From positions 2,480,001 through 2,544,000 of the forward strand of contig CBDDGQ010000006.1 in NCBI GenBank assembly GCA_965227945.1: a stretch of DNA of 64,000 nucleotides, in the 5' to 3' direction. Shown one piece after another: positions 1 to 8,418 of the stretch. The DNA is from Azorhizobium sp965227945 (GTDB lineage Bacteria > Pseudomonadota > Alphaproteobacteria > Rhizobiales > Xanthobacteraceae). A program made the translations under genes and the position numbers. The notes beneath the pieces were generated by a model. That model did not search any database, was not told where the DNA came from, and was given only the letters and a program-made list of their open reading frames with translations. Every line of letters starts with the position of its first letter. The first letter of the stretch is position 1.

Positions 1-1850
1 AGGGCCTGGCCGACACCGCGCTGAAGACCGCGAACTCCGGGTACCTCACCCGTCGTCTCGTGGACGTGGCGCAGGACAGCATCATCACCGAGGTGGATTG
101 CCACAGCGAAAGCGGCATCCACATGCGGGCCATCATCGACAGCGGGCAGGTGGTCGCCTCCCTGTCGTCCCGCGTGCTCGGCCGGACCCCGGCGGAGGAC
201 GTTATCGACGTGGTCTCCGGCGAGGTGATCGTGCCGAAGGGTGGGCTGATCGAAGAGCACCACATCGAGCGGATCAACAAGTCCGGCATCCAGGAGATCA
301 AGATCCGCTCCGTGCTGACCTGCGAGACGCGCAACGGCGTCTGCGGCACCTGCTACGGCCGCGATCTGGCCCGTGGCACGCCGGTCAACATGGGCGAAGC
401 GGTGGGCGTCATCGCGGCGCAGTCCATCGGCGAGCCGGGCACCCAGCTCACCATGCGCACCTTCCATATCGGTGGCGCGGCGCAGCTGGCGGACTCCTCC
501 TTCGTGGAGTCCAACTTCGAAGGCATCGTGCGGATGCGCAACCGCAACGTCGCCCGCAACTCCGAGGGTGACCTCGTGGTGATGGCCCGCAACCTCGCGG
601 TTGTGGTCACCGACGCGGACGGCACCGAGCGCGCGGTGCATCGCATCCAGTACGGCTCTCGCCTGAAGGTGGACGAGGGCGACACAATCAAGCGCGGCCA
701 GCGCATCGCCGAGTGGGATCCCTACACCCGCCCGATCCTGACCGAAGTGGAAGGCGCCGTGGCGTTCGAGGACCTGGTCGAAGGCCAGTCCATGAGCGAA
801 GCGGTCGACGAGGCCACCGGCATCGCCAAGCGCGTGGTCGTGGATGCCCGCGTCGTCCGCGGCGTGGATCTGCGTCCGGCCATCCTGCTGAAGGGCAAGG
901 ACGGCAAGATCTCCAAGCTGCCCCGTGGCGGCGAGGCGCGCTACCAGCTGCCCGTGGAAGCCATCATCTCGGTGGATCCCGGCCAGGTCATCAAGGCCGG
1001 TGACGTGGTGGCCCGCGTGCCGATGGAAAGCGCCAAGACCCGCGACATCACGGGCGGTCTGCCGCGCGTGGCGGAGCTGTTCGAGGCGCGGCGTCCCAAG
1101 GATGCGGCGATCATCGCGGAAATCAGCGGCACCATCCGCTTCGGCCGCGATTACAAGAACAAGCGTCGGCTCACCATCGAGCCGACCGAGGGCGGCGATG
1201 CGGTCGAGTACCTGATCCCCAAGGGCAAGCACATCCATCTGCAGGATGGCGACGTGGTGGAGAAGGGCGACTTCCTCGTCGACGGCAATCCGGCGCCGCA
1301 CGACATTCTGGCGATCAAGGGCGTGGAAGAGCTGGCGGCCTTCCTCGTGAATGAAATCCAGGAGGTCTATCGACTCCAGGGCGTGAACATCAACGACAAG
1401 CACATCGAAGTGATTGTCCGGAACATGCTCCAGAAGGTCGAGATTGACGACGCCGGCGAGACCGAGTTCCTCGACAACGAGCAGGTGGATCGGATCGAAC
1501 TGGCGGAAGCCAACGAACGGGCCAAGGAAGAGGGCCGCAAGCCCGCGACCGGCCATCCGGTTCTGCTCGGCATCACCAAGGCGAGCTTGCAGACCCGCTC
1601 GTTCTTCTCGGCGGCCTCGTTCCAGGAGACCACCCGCGTCCTCACGGAAGCGGCGGTCAACGGCAAGGTGGATCCGCTGGACGGCCTGAAGGAAAACGTC
1701 ATCGTCGGCCGCCTGATCCCGGCCGGCACCGGCGCGCAGATGAACAAGCTGCGTGTGGTGGCCAACTCCCGCGACGATCTCATCCTCGCCACCCGTGGCG
1801 AGAGCGAGAATCCCTCGCTGGTGGAAGGCCCCGCGGACGCCGCCGAATAA
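1..1850 (+). CDS. rpoC: DNA-directed RNA polymerase subunit beta', C-terminal part (5'-truncated by window edge)
   Basis: This is the C-terminal 615 residues of the catalytic beta' subunit of RNA polymerase. The frame is open from base 3, so the start lies outside the window. Near the left edge a lone Cys (EVDCHSES) and the cluster TCETRNGVCGTC match the second zinc-binding site. The following GEAVGVIAAQSIGEPGTQLT with TMRTFHIGG is the trigger-loop region that helps select and add nucleotides. Close to the C terminus ITKASLQTRSFFSAASFQET, then LIPAGTG, are hallmark conserved segments. Alphaproteobacterial beta' is about 1,400 residues, so a little under half is visible. rpoB is expected just upstream. 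A strong intrinsic terminator follows the TAA. Confidence 0.99.
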   Translation, partial: GLADTALKTANSGYLTRRLVDVAQDSIITEVDCHSESGIHMRAIIDSGQVVASLSSRVLGRTPAEDVIDVVSGEVIVPKGGLIEEHHIERINKSGIQEIKIRSVLTCETRNGVCGTCYGRDLARGTPVNMGEAVGVIAAQSIGEPGTQLTMRTFHIGGAAQLADSSFVESNFEGIVRMRNRNVARNSEGDLVVMARNLAVVVTDADGTERAVHRIQYGSRLKVDEGDTIKRGQRIAEWDPYTRPILTEVEGAVAFEDLVEGQSMSEAVDEATGIAKRVVVDARVVRGVDLRPAILLKGKDGKISKLPRGGEARYQLPVEAIISVDPGQVIKAGDVVARVPMESAKTRDITGGLPRVAELFEARRPKDAAIIAEISGTIRFGRDYKNKRRLTIEPTEGGDAVEYLIPKGKHIHLQDGDVVEKGDFLVDGNPAPHDILAIKGVEELAAFLVNEIQEVYRLQGVNINDKHIEVIVRNMLQKVEIDDAGETEFLDNEQVDRIELAEANERAKEEGRKPATGHPVLLGITKASLQTRSFFSAASFQETTRVLTEAAVNGKVDPLDGLKENVIVGRLIPAGTGAQMNKLRVVANSRDDLILATRGESENPSLVEGPADAAE

Positions 1851-1873
1851 GCGCCGCCGCACACGCTCTCTCG

Positions 1874-1904
1874 AACGGGCCGCCCCTTGGGCGGCCCGTT
1901 TTCG
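1874..1904 (+). terminator. Rho-independent terminator after rpoC
   Basis: A near-perfect stem AACGGGCCGCCC / GGCGGCCCGTT closes on a short loop about 24 bases after the rpoC stop codon and runs into TTTTCGTTT. Position, stem strength and T tract fit the end of the rpoBC transcript. Confidence 0.9.
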
Positions 1905-2015
1905 TTTGGGACCTGCACGGCAGGCGTTCCCCGGATGGCGGATGGCGGCAAAGCGCGCTAACCAGGGGGGCGGGGGTCCTGGGCGACAGGGCGCGATGCA
2001 CTGGGCGGGTGCGCT

Positions 2016-3131
2016 ATGCTGATGGGGCGGGAAGAGGCCGTCGCGCTGGTGGGACGGATCTATGAGGCCGCCGCAGTTCCCGAACTGTGGCCGGATGTGC
2101 TGGGGGCGATCGCCCGCAGCGTCGAGGCGGCCGGCGCCTGCCTGTTCACGCCGCCCGGCAGCGGTGCCCGATGGCTCGCCTCGCCGGAGATGGAGGGGCA
2201 TCTCGACGATTTCGTCCAGGCCGGCTGGATGGACCATGACGGCTTCAACGATCGCCTGCTGCTGAGCGGCCGCAGCGGCTTCATCGGCGATCTCGACCTG
2301 TTCCAGCCCGAGGAACTGATCCGCGAGCCGGTCTATGCGGACTGGCTCTATCCGCACGGCTTCGGCTGGGGCGCGGCGACGCTGATGCGCCTGCCCCATG
2401 ACCGCACGGTGTTCCTGAACGTGGAGCGGCGGCGGGAGCGGGGGCCGATGGAGGCGCCATACGTCGCCCATCTGAACCAGCTGCATCCCCATCTCGCCCG
2501 CGCCTCGATGATCTCGGCGCATCTGGCCTGGGAACGGGCGCAGGCCGCCGGCAGCGCCTTGCAGATGATCGGCATGCCGGCGGCCTTGCTGCGGGCGCGG
2601 GGGCGGGTGGAGAGCGCCAACGGGCTGTTCCAGGCGCTGATGCCGCGCATGGTGCGGGACTGCACGCCGGCCATCCTGCTGGCGGATCCGGCCGCGCAGC
2701 AGCGTCTGGTGGCGGCGCTGGCGCGGATCGAATCGGGCGGCGCCCAGGCGCAGGCCATTCCGGTGGCGGCGCGGGAAGGGGAGCGGGCGCTCGTGCTGCA
2801 TGTGCTGCCGGTGCGGGGGCGGGCGCGCGATGTCTTCACCACCTGCGTCGCCATGCTGGTGGCGACCCCGGTGGTGGCCGGCCCGGTGCTGCCGCCGGAC
2901 ATCCTGGTGGGCCTGTTCGATCTCACCCCGGCCGAGGCGCGGGTGGCGCACCGCATCGCCAGCGGCGCCACAATCGATGCCACGGCCGCGCTGCTGGGGG
3001 TGTCGCGGGAGACCGTGCGCTCCCAGCTCAAAGGCGTGCTGGGCAAGCTGGGCATCACCCGCCAGGCGGAACTGGTGGGCCTGCTGTCCACCTTGACCGC
3101 CGCCCCCGGCGGCGAGATGTCGCCGGACTGA
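2016..3131 (+). CDS. LuxR-type helix-turn-helix transcriptional regulator
   Basis: A 371-residue protein whose last 70 or so residues form a LuxR/FixJ-type DNA-binding domain: LTPAEARVAHRIASG, then GVSRETVRSQLKGVLGKLGI, the recognition helix and dimerising helix. The N-terminal 290 residues contain no domain I recognise; there is no response-regulator receiver and no clear autoinducer-binding signature, so the sensed signal is unknown. The N-terminal stretch AAAVPELWPDVLGAIARSV is typical of a large family of stand-alone LuxR-like regulators in alphaproteobacteria. ATG at 2016 was used; an in-frame ATG lies two codons later. It reads toward the fae gene on the other strand (21-base gap) and has no obvious partner, so its target cannot be inferred. 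Confidence 0.85.
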   Translation: MLMGREEAVALVGRIYEAAAVPELWPDVLGAIARSVEAAGACLFTPPGSGARWLASPEMEGHLDDFVQAGWMDHDGFNDRLLLSGRSGFIGDLDLFQPEELIREPVYADWLYPHGFGWGAATLMRLPHDRTVFLNVERRRERGPMEAPYVAHLNQLHPHLARASMISAHLAWERAQAAGSALQMIGMPAALLRARGRVESANGLFQALMPRMVRDCTPAILLADPAAQQRLVAALARIESGGAQAQAIPVAAREGERALVLHVLPVRGRARDVFTTCVAMLVATPVVAGPVLPPDILVGLFDLTPAEARVAHRIASGATIDATAALLGVSRETVRSQLKGVLGKLGITRQAELVGLLSTLTAAPGGEMSPD

Positions 3132-3152
3132 GCCTGCCCGCCGGCGGCGCGA

Positions 3153-3662
3153 TCAGGAGGGGACGAAGGGCGGCCGGCTGGCCTTCGCCTTGGCCAGCAC
3201 CTGCGCCACCGTCGGCTCACCGGCGACGGCGCGGGCCAGGGCCAGCTTGGTGGCGGCATAATTGAAGGCCTGGATCTTGGCGTCGTCCGCCGCCTGCCAG
3301 TGGATGAACACCCCCACGGCGATGAACAGGTCGTCGGCCTCGTCTTCCGGGATCACCCCGTCGGCCACCGAATCCACCACCGCACGGGCCACCGCATATT
3401 GCGCCGGGCCGAACATCTGCACCGCCTGGCGCGCGCCCTTGATGATGACCTTGTTGAACAGCACGGTGTTGGGCTTGGCCAGCACATTGGGCTCCAGCAC
3501 CGCCAGGAGGGTGGTGAAGCCGTCCTTATTGTTGGTGAGGGCGGTGACGAACGCCGTCTCCGCCGCCGATCCGCGCGGGCCGATGATGAGGTCGATGTGC
3601 GCCACCTCGTTGCCGTCGCCGACCATGGCCTCGCCGGCCATCATCTTGTGGATCTTCGCCAT
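3153..3662 (-). CDS. fae: formaldehyde-activating enzyme family protein
   Basis: A 169-residue protein matching the full length of formaldehyde-activating enzyme (Fae), which condenses formaldehyde with tetrahydromethanopterin in methylotrophs. Recognised segments are GDGNEVAHIDLIIGPRGS near the N terminus, carrying the conserved His proposed as catalytic in the family, KPNTVLFNKV, AVQMFGPAQYAVARAV, DEADDLFIAVGVFIHW and the DDAKIQAFNY tail region. The start chosen (MAKIHK) is the family start; the frame stays open far upstream only because it is the shadow of the neighbouring gene. It lies 53 bases downstream of an exported glycosidase-like gene on the same strand and may be co-transcribed with it. 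No other tetrahydromethanopterin-pathway gene is in the window. It could be a Fae paralogue (Fae2/Fae3 type) rather than the main enzyme. Confidence 0.9.
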   Translation of the reverse strand: MAKIHKMMAGEAMVGDGNEVAHIDLIIGPRGSAAETAFVTALTNNKDGFTTLLAVLEPNVLAKPNTVLFNKVIIKGARQAVQMFGPAQYAVARAVVDSVADGVIPEDEADDLFIAVGVFIHWQAADDAKIQAFNYAATKLALARAVAGEPTVAQVLAKAKASRPPFVPS

Positions 3663-3715
3663 CGCCCGCTCCAACTCCGAATAACCGCCCGTGCCGCGCC
3701 GCGGTGCTGCGGCGC

Positions 3716-4987
3716 TCAACGCACCTCGAACGGCAGATTGCCGGTGGCGGCCGCGCCGCGTCCGTCGCGCACGGTGACGAAGATGCGATATTGCCCCGGC
3801 TCCAGGCCGTAAAGCTTCACCCCGGTCAGGGTCGGCTCGTGGACGGCGTCGCGGAACACCGCCGGCACCGGCTCGGCATCGCCGCCGACGCTGCGGACCG
3901 CGGTTTCCGCCATCACCGTCCATTCCACCTTCAACGGGTCCCCGTCCGGATCGGTGGCCCCGAGCGCGACCGCCGTGCCCTTGTTCTTCTCGAAGCTGGC
4001 CGGCCCCTGGAACCGCAGCGACAGGATGCGCGGAGCGTGATTGCTGGCATCGGGCAGGGCGCCGCCGAAGACGCCGGCCATCACCTGCACGGTCTCGGTA
4101 TATTCGCCCGAGCGCAGAAACAGGCTGTGCCAGGTGGGGGTGACTTCCTGCTTCTGGCCCCACAGGAAGGGCAACGCCCCGACCCTTTGGGTCTTCAGGG
4201 CGGTCAGATAGCGCTGCATGCGATCCGCCTTGTCCGTGCTGGTGGGCTCCAGCGGCGCGCCCCATGGGGTGCGCGGGGCGGTCCATTGGCCGATGGCGCC
4301 CATCTCGGTGATGACGATGGGGCCGGTCCAGCCCTGGGCGCGGGCCCGCGGCACGATGGTCAGCAGGCTGTCGCCATAGGCATTGAGGCCCAGCACATCC
4401 ACCGACGGCGCGGCGCGCTTCAGGGCGGCCACCTTGTCGGGCCCCGTATCGGCGAGCACCGCCAGGGTGGGATGGTCGGGATCCAGTGACTTGGTCAGCT
4501 TGGCGGCCTGCTCGATGGCCGGCCACACCCCTTCGGCCTGCGCGGGCGACAATTCGGTCTCCACCTCATTGCCGATGCCCCACATGAGCAAGGCGGGATG
4601 GGTGCGATAGCGCTCCACCATATGCTGGAGGGCCGCCAATTGGGCGTCCACCGCGGCCCGGTTGCCGTAATCGAAGCCGCGGCGGGGATGCTCCAGCCAG
4701 AAGCCGACGATCACCTTGAGCCCGGCGCGCTGGGCGGCATCCAGGATTTCCCCCGGCTCCTCGCCATAGGTGCGGATGACGCCGCCGCCAATGCCCTTGA
4801 GCTCCACCAGGCGTCCTTGTCCGGAGGCGCCGTTGACGGCAAAGGGACGGCCATCCACCAGGATGTCCGACCCGCGCACCGTGACGCCGGAGGCGACGGC
4901 GGGGGCTGCGAGCATCAGGCTGGCGAGGATGAGGGCGGCACGCGCGGGGAAAGGCAAAACGGCAGGCTCCTGAGGACCAAGACCCAT
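3716..4987 (-). CDS. exported clan GH-A glycosidase-like protein with C-terminal Ig/PKD-like domain
   Basis: A 423-residue protein with an N-terminal signal peptide (hydrophobic ALILASLMLAAPAVA, cleavage near residue 32). The middle, about residues 60-320, looks like a TIM-barrel glycoside hydrolase of the GH2/GH5 kind: WGIGNEVE carries the Asn-Glu acid/base pair and VITEMGAIGQW the likely nucleophile Glu; IRTYGEEPG and GLNAYGD fit barrel strands. The last 100 residues (GATDPDGDPLKVEW) resemble an Ig/PKD-type beta sandwich. The ATG at 4987 was preferred to longer starts because it gives a normal signal peptide. Substrate is not evident; beta-glucan-like polymers are a guess. It is divergent from the metallophosphoesterase and leads into fae. 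Confidence 0.8.
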   Translation of the reverse strand: MGLGPQEPAVLPFPARAALILASLMLAAPAVASGVTVRGSDILVDGRPFAVNGASGQGRLVELKGIGGGVIRTYGEEPGEILDAAQRAGLKVIVGFWLEHPRRGFDYGNRAAVDAQLAALQHMVERYRTHPALLMWGIGNEVETELSPAQAEGVWPAIEQAAKLTKSLDPDHPTLAVLADTGPDKVAALKRAAPSVDVLGLNAYGDSLLTIVPRARAQGWTGPIVITEMGAIGQWTAPRTPWGAPLEPTSTDKADRMQRYLTALKTQRVGALPFLWGQKQEVTPTWHSLFLRSGEYTETVQVMAGVFGGALPDASNHAPRILSLRFQGPASFEKNKGTAVALGATDPDGDPLKVEWTVMAETAVRSVGGDAEPVPAVFRDAVHEPTLTGVKLYGLEPGQYRIFVTVRDGRGAAATGNLPFEVR

Positions 4988-5252
4988 GAGACGGCACCGG
5001 CGCCCGCGTGAGCGGATCATCGGTGCGCAACTGACCTTGATCCATGCCGCCCACGACGGCACAAGGTCAAGTCGCGAAAGGGTCATCGCCAGAGACCATA
5101 TGTCCTGGGAACCCGCAGGGGCGTTGCGGCGTCCTGGTGGCGGGGGGGCCGCGGGCAACGCGCCGGCGGGGCAGGCATTTGGGCTCTCTGCTTCCCTCGG
5201 GCGGGATCGCCCTCTATGGAAGAGCCGTTACTGCGGAAGGAACTGTCCGGCA

Positions 5253-6179
5253 ATGTTTGTGCTTGCCCATCTGTCGGATCCGCATCTCGGGCCGATCCCG
5301 GAGGCCCGCTGGTCAGAAGTTCTTGGCAAGCGCTTCTTCGGCCTGATGAATTGGGTGGGCGCCCGGCGCCGCAATTTCGGGGCCGCCACCTTGGCGCCGC
5401 TGATGGCGGATCTGGCGGCCCAGGCCCCCGACCACATTGCCGTGACCGGCGATCTGGTCAATCTCAGCCTGCCCGCCGAATTCGATACCGGTGCCGCTTT
5501 CCTGGCCTCCCTGGGGCCGCCGGACCGGGTGACGGTGATTCCGGGCAATCATGATGCCTATGTGCGCTCGGCGTTCAAATATCACCTGGAGCGCTGGGCG
5601 CCCTTCCTGGCCGGGGACGAGACCCAGCCGGATACGCCCATGGATGTGGCGTCTTTCCCCTTTGTGCGACGGCGCGGGCCGGTGGCCATCGTCGGTGTCT
5701 CCACCGCCATTCCCACCGCCGTGTTCCTGGCCAGCGGCGAAGTGGGGTCCAGTCAGCTGGAGCGGCTGCGTCGCATCCTGACCGATCTGAAGGCCGAGGG
5801 CCTGTTCCGGGTGGTGATGATCCACCACCCGCCGGTGGGTGAGCGGCATTTCCATCGCGACCTGCGCGACGCCGGCGATGTGCGGGCGCTGTTGCGGTCG
5901 GTGGGGGCGGAACTGGTGCTGCATGGTCACGACCATCGGGCATCCCTGTCCATGATCCCGGGGCCCGAGGGCGACATTCCGGTGGTGGGCGTGCCCTCCG
6001 CGTCCGCCGGTCCGGAGGATGGCCGCGGGGCCGGCCGCTACAACCTCTACCGGATCTCCGGCGGTCCCGGCGCCTGGGCCTGCCAGATGGACAGTCGCGG
6101 CTATGCGGCCGGGGACGAGGCCATTGCGCTGCGCGAGACGCGGATCCTGACGGGCGATGCCCGTTTGGTTCCGGCGTGA
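5253..6179 (+). CDS. calcineurin-like metallophosphoesterase
   Basis: A 308-residue protein with the full set of dinuclear metal-binding motifs of the calcineurin-like phosphoesterase superfamily, in order: HLSDPHLG (residues 5-12), VTGDLVNLS, PGNHDA, IHHPPVG and LHGHDHRA. These coordinate two metal ions for phosphomonoester or phosphodiester hydrolysis; its natural substrate cannot be read from sequence. There is no signal peptide, so it is probably cytoplasmic. The start ATG at 5253 places SDPHLG at the usual distance from the N terminus; the frame stays open for 89 more codons upstream but those residues look non-coding. It is divergent from the glycosidase-like gene across 265 bases in which I see no gene. 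Confidence 0.9.
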   Translation: MFVLAHLSDPHLGPIPEARWSEVLGKRFFGLMNWVGARRRNFGAATLAPLMADLAAQAPDHIAVTGDLVNLSLPAEFDTGAAFLASLGPPDRVTVIPGNHDAYVRSAFKYHLERWAPFLAGDETQPDTPMDVASFPFVRRRGPVAIVGVSTAIPTAVFLASGEVGSSQLERLRRILTDLKAEGLFRVVMIHHPPVGERHFHRDLRDAGDVRALLRSVGAELVLHGHDHRASLSMIPGPEGDIPVVGVPSASAGPEDGRGAGRYNLYRISGGPGAWACQMDSRGYAAGDEAIALRETRILTGDARLVPA

Positions 6180-6233
6180 TGACGATAATGGCGGTTTCTG
6201 TCCAAACTGTAATGTAGATGAACAAGTATTAAT

Positions 6234-6250
6234 TTGAGAAATACTCTCAA
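6234..6250. promoter_or_regulatory. perfect inverted repeat, candidate operator upstream of Spy-like gene
   Basis: TTGAGA-N5-TCTCAA is a perfect 17-base dyad in a locally AT-rich stretch, about 80 bases before the Spy-like start codon. A second, overlapping dyad AGTATT-N9-AATACT spans 6225-6245. Such overlapping symmetry suggests a regulator-binding site in the promoter, but no promoter elements could be fixed with confidence. Confidence 0.4.
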
Positions 6251-6278
6251 CGTCTGCATTACCGAAGTTTAAGTTGTG

Positions 6279-6326
6279 CGTGGAGGGGCGCTCCTCCACG
6301 ATGAATCATCCTTGAAGGAGGATGAT
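6279..6326 (+). promoter_or_regulatory. two adjacent leader hairpins, the second covering the ribosome-binding site
   Basis: Hairpin one pairs CGTGGAGG (6279-6286) with CCTCCACG (6293-6300). Hairpin two pairs ATCATCCT (6305-6312) with AGGATGAT (6319-6326), which takes in part of the Shine-Dalgarno AAGGAGG (6315-6321). CCTCC of hairpin one (6293-6297) is also complementary to GGAGG of the Shine-Dalgarno, so the two folds could compete. This suggests translational control, for example by temperature or a small RNA, but is inference. Confidence 0.45.
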
Positions 6327-6327
6327 T

Positions 6328-6843
6328 ATGAAGAAGATGATTGTTGCCGCCGCCGCCGCCGCTCTGATTGCTGGTTCCGCTGCCAGCTTTGCTGCCGGGA
6401 CTGGACCTGCTGCTGCCCCCGGCGCAGGCCAGCCCGGATCGGAGCAGAGCCAGCGTTGGCAGCCGAGCCCCGCCGACCGCGCCGCGCTGACCGATGCGCG
6501 CATCGCGGCGCTCAAGACCGGCCTCAAGCTGACCCCCGACCAGGACAAACTGTGGCCGACCCTGGAAACCACCCTCCGGGATGTGGCCAAGGACCGCCAG
6601 GCCCGCATGGCGTCCTGGCAGGCGGAACGCAAGAGCGCCGACAAGCCCGACCCCATTGCCCGCATGCGTCTGCAGGCGGATGCCATGAGCGGGCGGGCCG
6701 CCGATCTCAAGAAGATCGCCGATGCCGCGGAGCCGCTCTACAAGACCCTGGACGATGGCCAGAAGCACCGGCTCCAGATCCTGCTGCGGCAGGACATGCC
6801 CGGCGGGCCGCGCGGCGAGCATAAGGGCCCGCAACGCGGATAA
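6328..6843 (+). CDS. Spy/CpxP-like periplasmic protein with LTxxQ motif
   Basis: A 171-residue exported protein: signal peptide MKKMIVAAAAAALIAGSAAS, a low-complexity Ala/Pro/Gly stretch, then a helical domain with LTDARIAALKTGLKLTPDQ. LTPDQDKLW matches the LTxxQ motif shared by the periplasmic stress proteins Spy and CpxP, and a second helical section (DAAEPLYKTLDDGQKHRL) resembles the family's second repeat. Such proteins act as ATP-independent chaperones or metal-stress sensors in the periplasm; which applies here is unknown. The ATG at 6328 is preferred to the one at 6322 because it sits six bases after AAGGAGG, whereas 6322 abuts it. No sensor kinase or regulator lies alongside. A GC-rich hairpin follows the stop. 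Confidence 0.8.
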   Translation: MKKMIVAAAAAALIAGSAASFAAGTGPAAAPGAGQPGSEQSQRWQPSPADRAALTDARIAALKTGLKLTPDQDKLWPTLETTLRDVAKDRQARMASWQAERKSADKPDPIARMRLQADAMSGRAADLKKIADAAEPLYKTLDDGQKHRLQILLRQDMPGGPRGEHKGPQRG

Positions 6844-6849
6844 TGCGCA

Positions 6850-6880
6850 AGCCCCCGCCGCCACTGCGGCAGCGGGGGCT
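6850..6880 (+). terminator. GC-rich hairpin after Spy-like gene, probable terminator
   Basis: AGCCCCCGC pairs with GCGGGGGCT around an inner CCGC/GCGG, starting seven bases after the stop. There is only a weak T-rich tail (CTCTGCTCC), so termination efficiency is uncertain. Confidence 0.5.
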
Positions 6881-7015
6881 CTGCTCCGAGGTGAGCGGCC
6901 CGATGCGGGCCATTCATGTCTGGCGTGACGAATATTGATTATTCACAAGAGCGGTTTGGGATCTATCCTGGTGGTTCGCCGGTGACGTCGGCGCAAAAGC
7001 CAAATTGGATGTCCC

Positions 7016-8260
7016 ATGCGCGCCGCCCCCGCTCCCTCCGCATCCACCGGCTCGGCCATCCCCGCGTGGCTGGTGATCGTCGCGGGGTGCCTCATCGCCG
7101 CGCTGACCTTCGGGCCGCGGTCCACCTCCGGCTTCTTCCTGCTCCCCATGTCGCAGGATTATGGCTGGGGCCGGAACGTGTTCGGCCTGGCCATTGCCAT
7201 CCAGAACCTGTTGTGGGGGCTGGGCTCGCCCTTCGCCGGCGCCATCGCCGACCGGTTTGGCACGGTGCGGGTGCTGTGCGGCGGCGGCATTCTGTACGCG
7301 CTCGGGCTGGCGATGATGGCCTTTGCCGACACCCCGGCGATGCTGCAGCTCAGTGCCGGCGCGCTGATCGGGTTCGGCCTGTCCGCCTGCTCGTTCAATC
7401 TGGTGCTCGCCGCCTTCGGCAAGCTGCTGCCGGAGCGGTGGCGCTCGCTGGGCTTCGGCGCCGGCACCGCCGCCGGCTCGTTCGGCCAGTTCCTGTTTCC
7501 GCCTTTGGCCACGGGCCTGATTTCCAGCGTCGGCTGGCAGCAGACCCTGATCGTGTTCGCGGCGGTGATCCTGATGGTCCTGCCGTTGTCGCTGGCCCTC
7601 TCCACCCGCGGCGTCAGCCAGGGCCACAGCGCCACCGATCTGCCGGGCCAAAGCATCCGCGGGGCGCTGTCCGAGGCGCTGCGCCATCCCAGCTACATCA
7701 TGCTGGTGCTCGGTTTCTTCACCTGCGGCTTCCAACTGGCGTTTGTCACCGTGCACATGCCCGCCTATCTGGTGGACAAGGGCATCAGCCCGGCCATCGG
7801 CGCCACCACTTTGGCGCTGATCGGGCTGTTCAACATCGTCGGCTCCATCAGTGCCGGGGCGCTGAGCACCCGGTTCTCCCGCAAATGGCTGCTGGCCCTG
7901 ATCTATTTCGCCCGCGGCGTGGCCATCGCCGCCTTCATCCTGACGCCGATCTCGCCTTTGACATGCATGGTGTTCGGGGCGTCCATCGGGCTTTTGTGGC
8001 TCTCCACCGTGCCGCCCACGTCGGGCCTGGTGATGCTGATGTTCGGTACCCGCTACATGGCCATGCTCTATGGCTTTGCCTTCTTTTCCCATCAGGTGGG
8101 CGGGTTCCTGGGCGTGTGGCTCGGGGGCGTGCTGTATGATGCCACCGGCTCCTACAACATGGTGTGGTGGCTTTCGGTGGCGCTGTCGTTTGCCTCCGCG
8201 GCGATCAATCTGCCGATCAAGGAACGTCCGGTGCGGCGTCCGGTCATCCAGCCCGCCTGA
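7016..8260 (+). CDS. major facilitator superfamily (MFS) transporter
   Basis: A 414-residue inner-membrane carrier with about 12 hydrophobic segments and a central cytoplasmic loop near residues 200-220 (STRGVSQGHSATDLPGQS). GAIADRFGTVRVL between helices 2 and 3 matches the MFS loop motif G-x3-D-R-x-G. The N-terminal half with LPMSQDYGWGRNVFGLAIAI and ALIGFGLSACSFNLVLAAFG is reminiscent of the monocarboxylate/oxalate-formate branch, so a small organic anion is a reasonable but unproven substrate. No enzyme gene is linked to it that would reveal the substrate. It is followed by a 158-base gap without a gene; a TTGACA hexamer at 8356 there has no convincing -10 partner. Confidence 0.85.
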   Translation: MRAAPAPSASTGSAIPAWLVIVAGCLIAALTFGPRSTSGFFLLPMSQDYGWGRNVFGLAIAIQNLLWGLGSPFAGAIADRFGTVRVLCGGGILYALGLAMMAFADTPAMLQLSAGALIGFGLSACSFNLVLAAFGKLLPERWRSLGFGAGTAAGSFGQFLFPPLATGLISSVGWQQTLIVFAAVILMVLPLSLALSTRGVSQGHSATDLPGQSIRGALSEALRHPSYIMLVLGFFTCGFQLAFVTVHMPAYLVDKGISPAIGATTLALIGLFNIVGSISAGALSTRFSRKWLLALIYFARGVAIAAFILTPISPLTCMVFGASIGLLWLSTVPPTSGLVMLMFGTRYMAMLYGFAFFSHQVGGFLGVWLGGVLYDATGSYNMVWWLSVALSFASAAINLPIKERPVRRPVIQPA

Positions 8261-8418
8261 GCGGGCCAAGGGGGCCCTGGCGCGTCTTTGAGACCACAGC
8301 TCCGCCGAAAGTGCAGCGGGTCCGCAGCCGGGTAGGCTGCGCCGACCGCGCGGCCTTGACAGCAGGTAGGGGCCGCAGTGCATCGTTCTGTTAACCATCG
8401 CCGATTTAAAACGGGGCC

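Noticed and set aside
4566..5054. Minus-strand frame of 162 codons overlapping the glycosidase N terminus
   Set aside because: Overlaps the real gene in another frame and is Arg/Pro-rich without motif.
8356..8384. TTGACA hexamer upstream of the secreted protein at 8419 as a sigma-70 promoter
   Set aside because: At 16-18 base spacing the -10 candidates (TGCATC or neighbours) match poorly.
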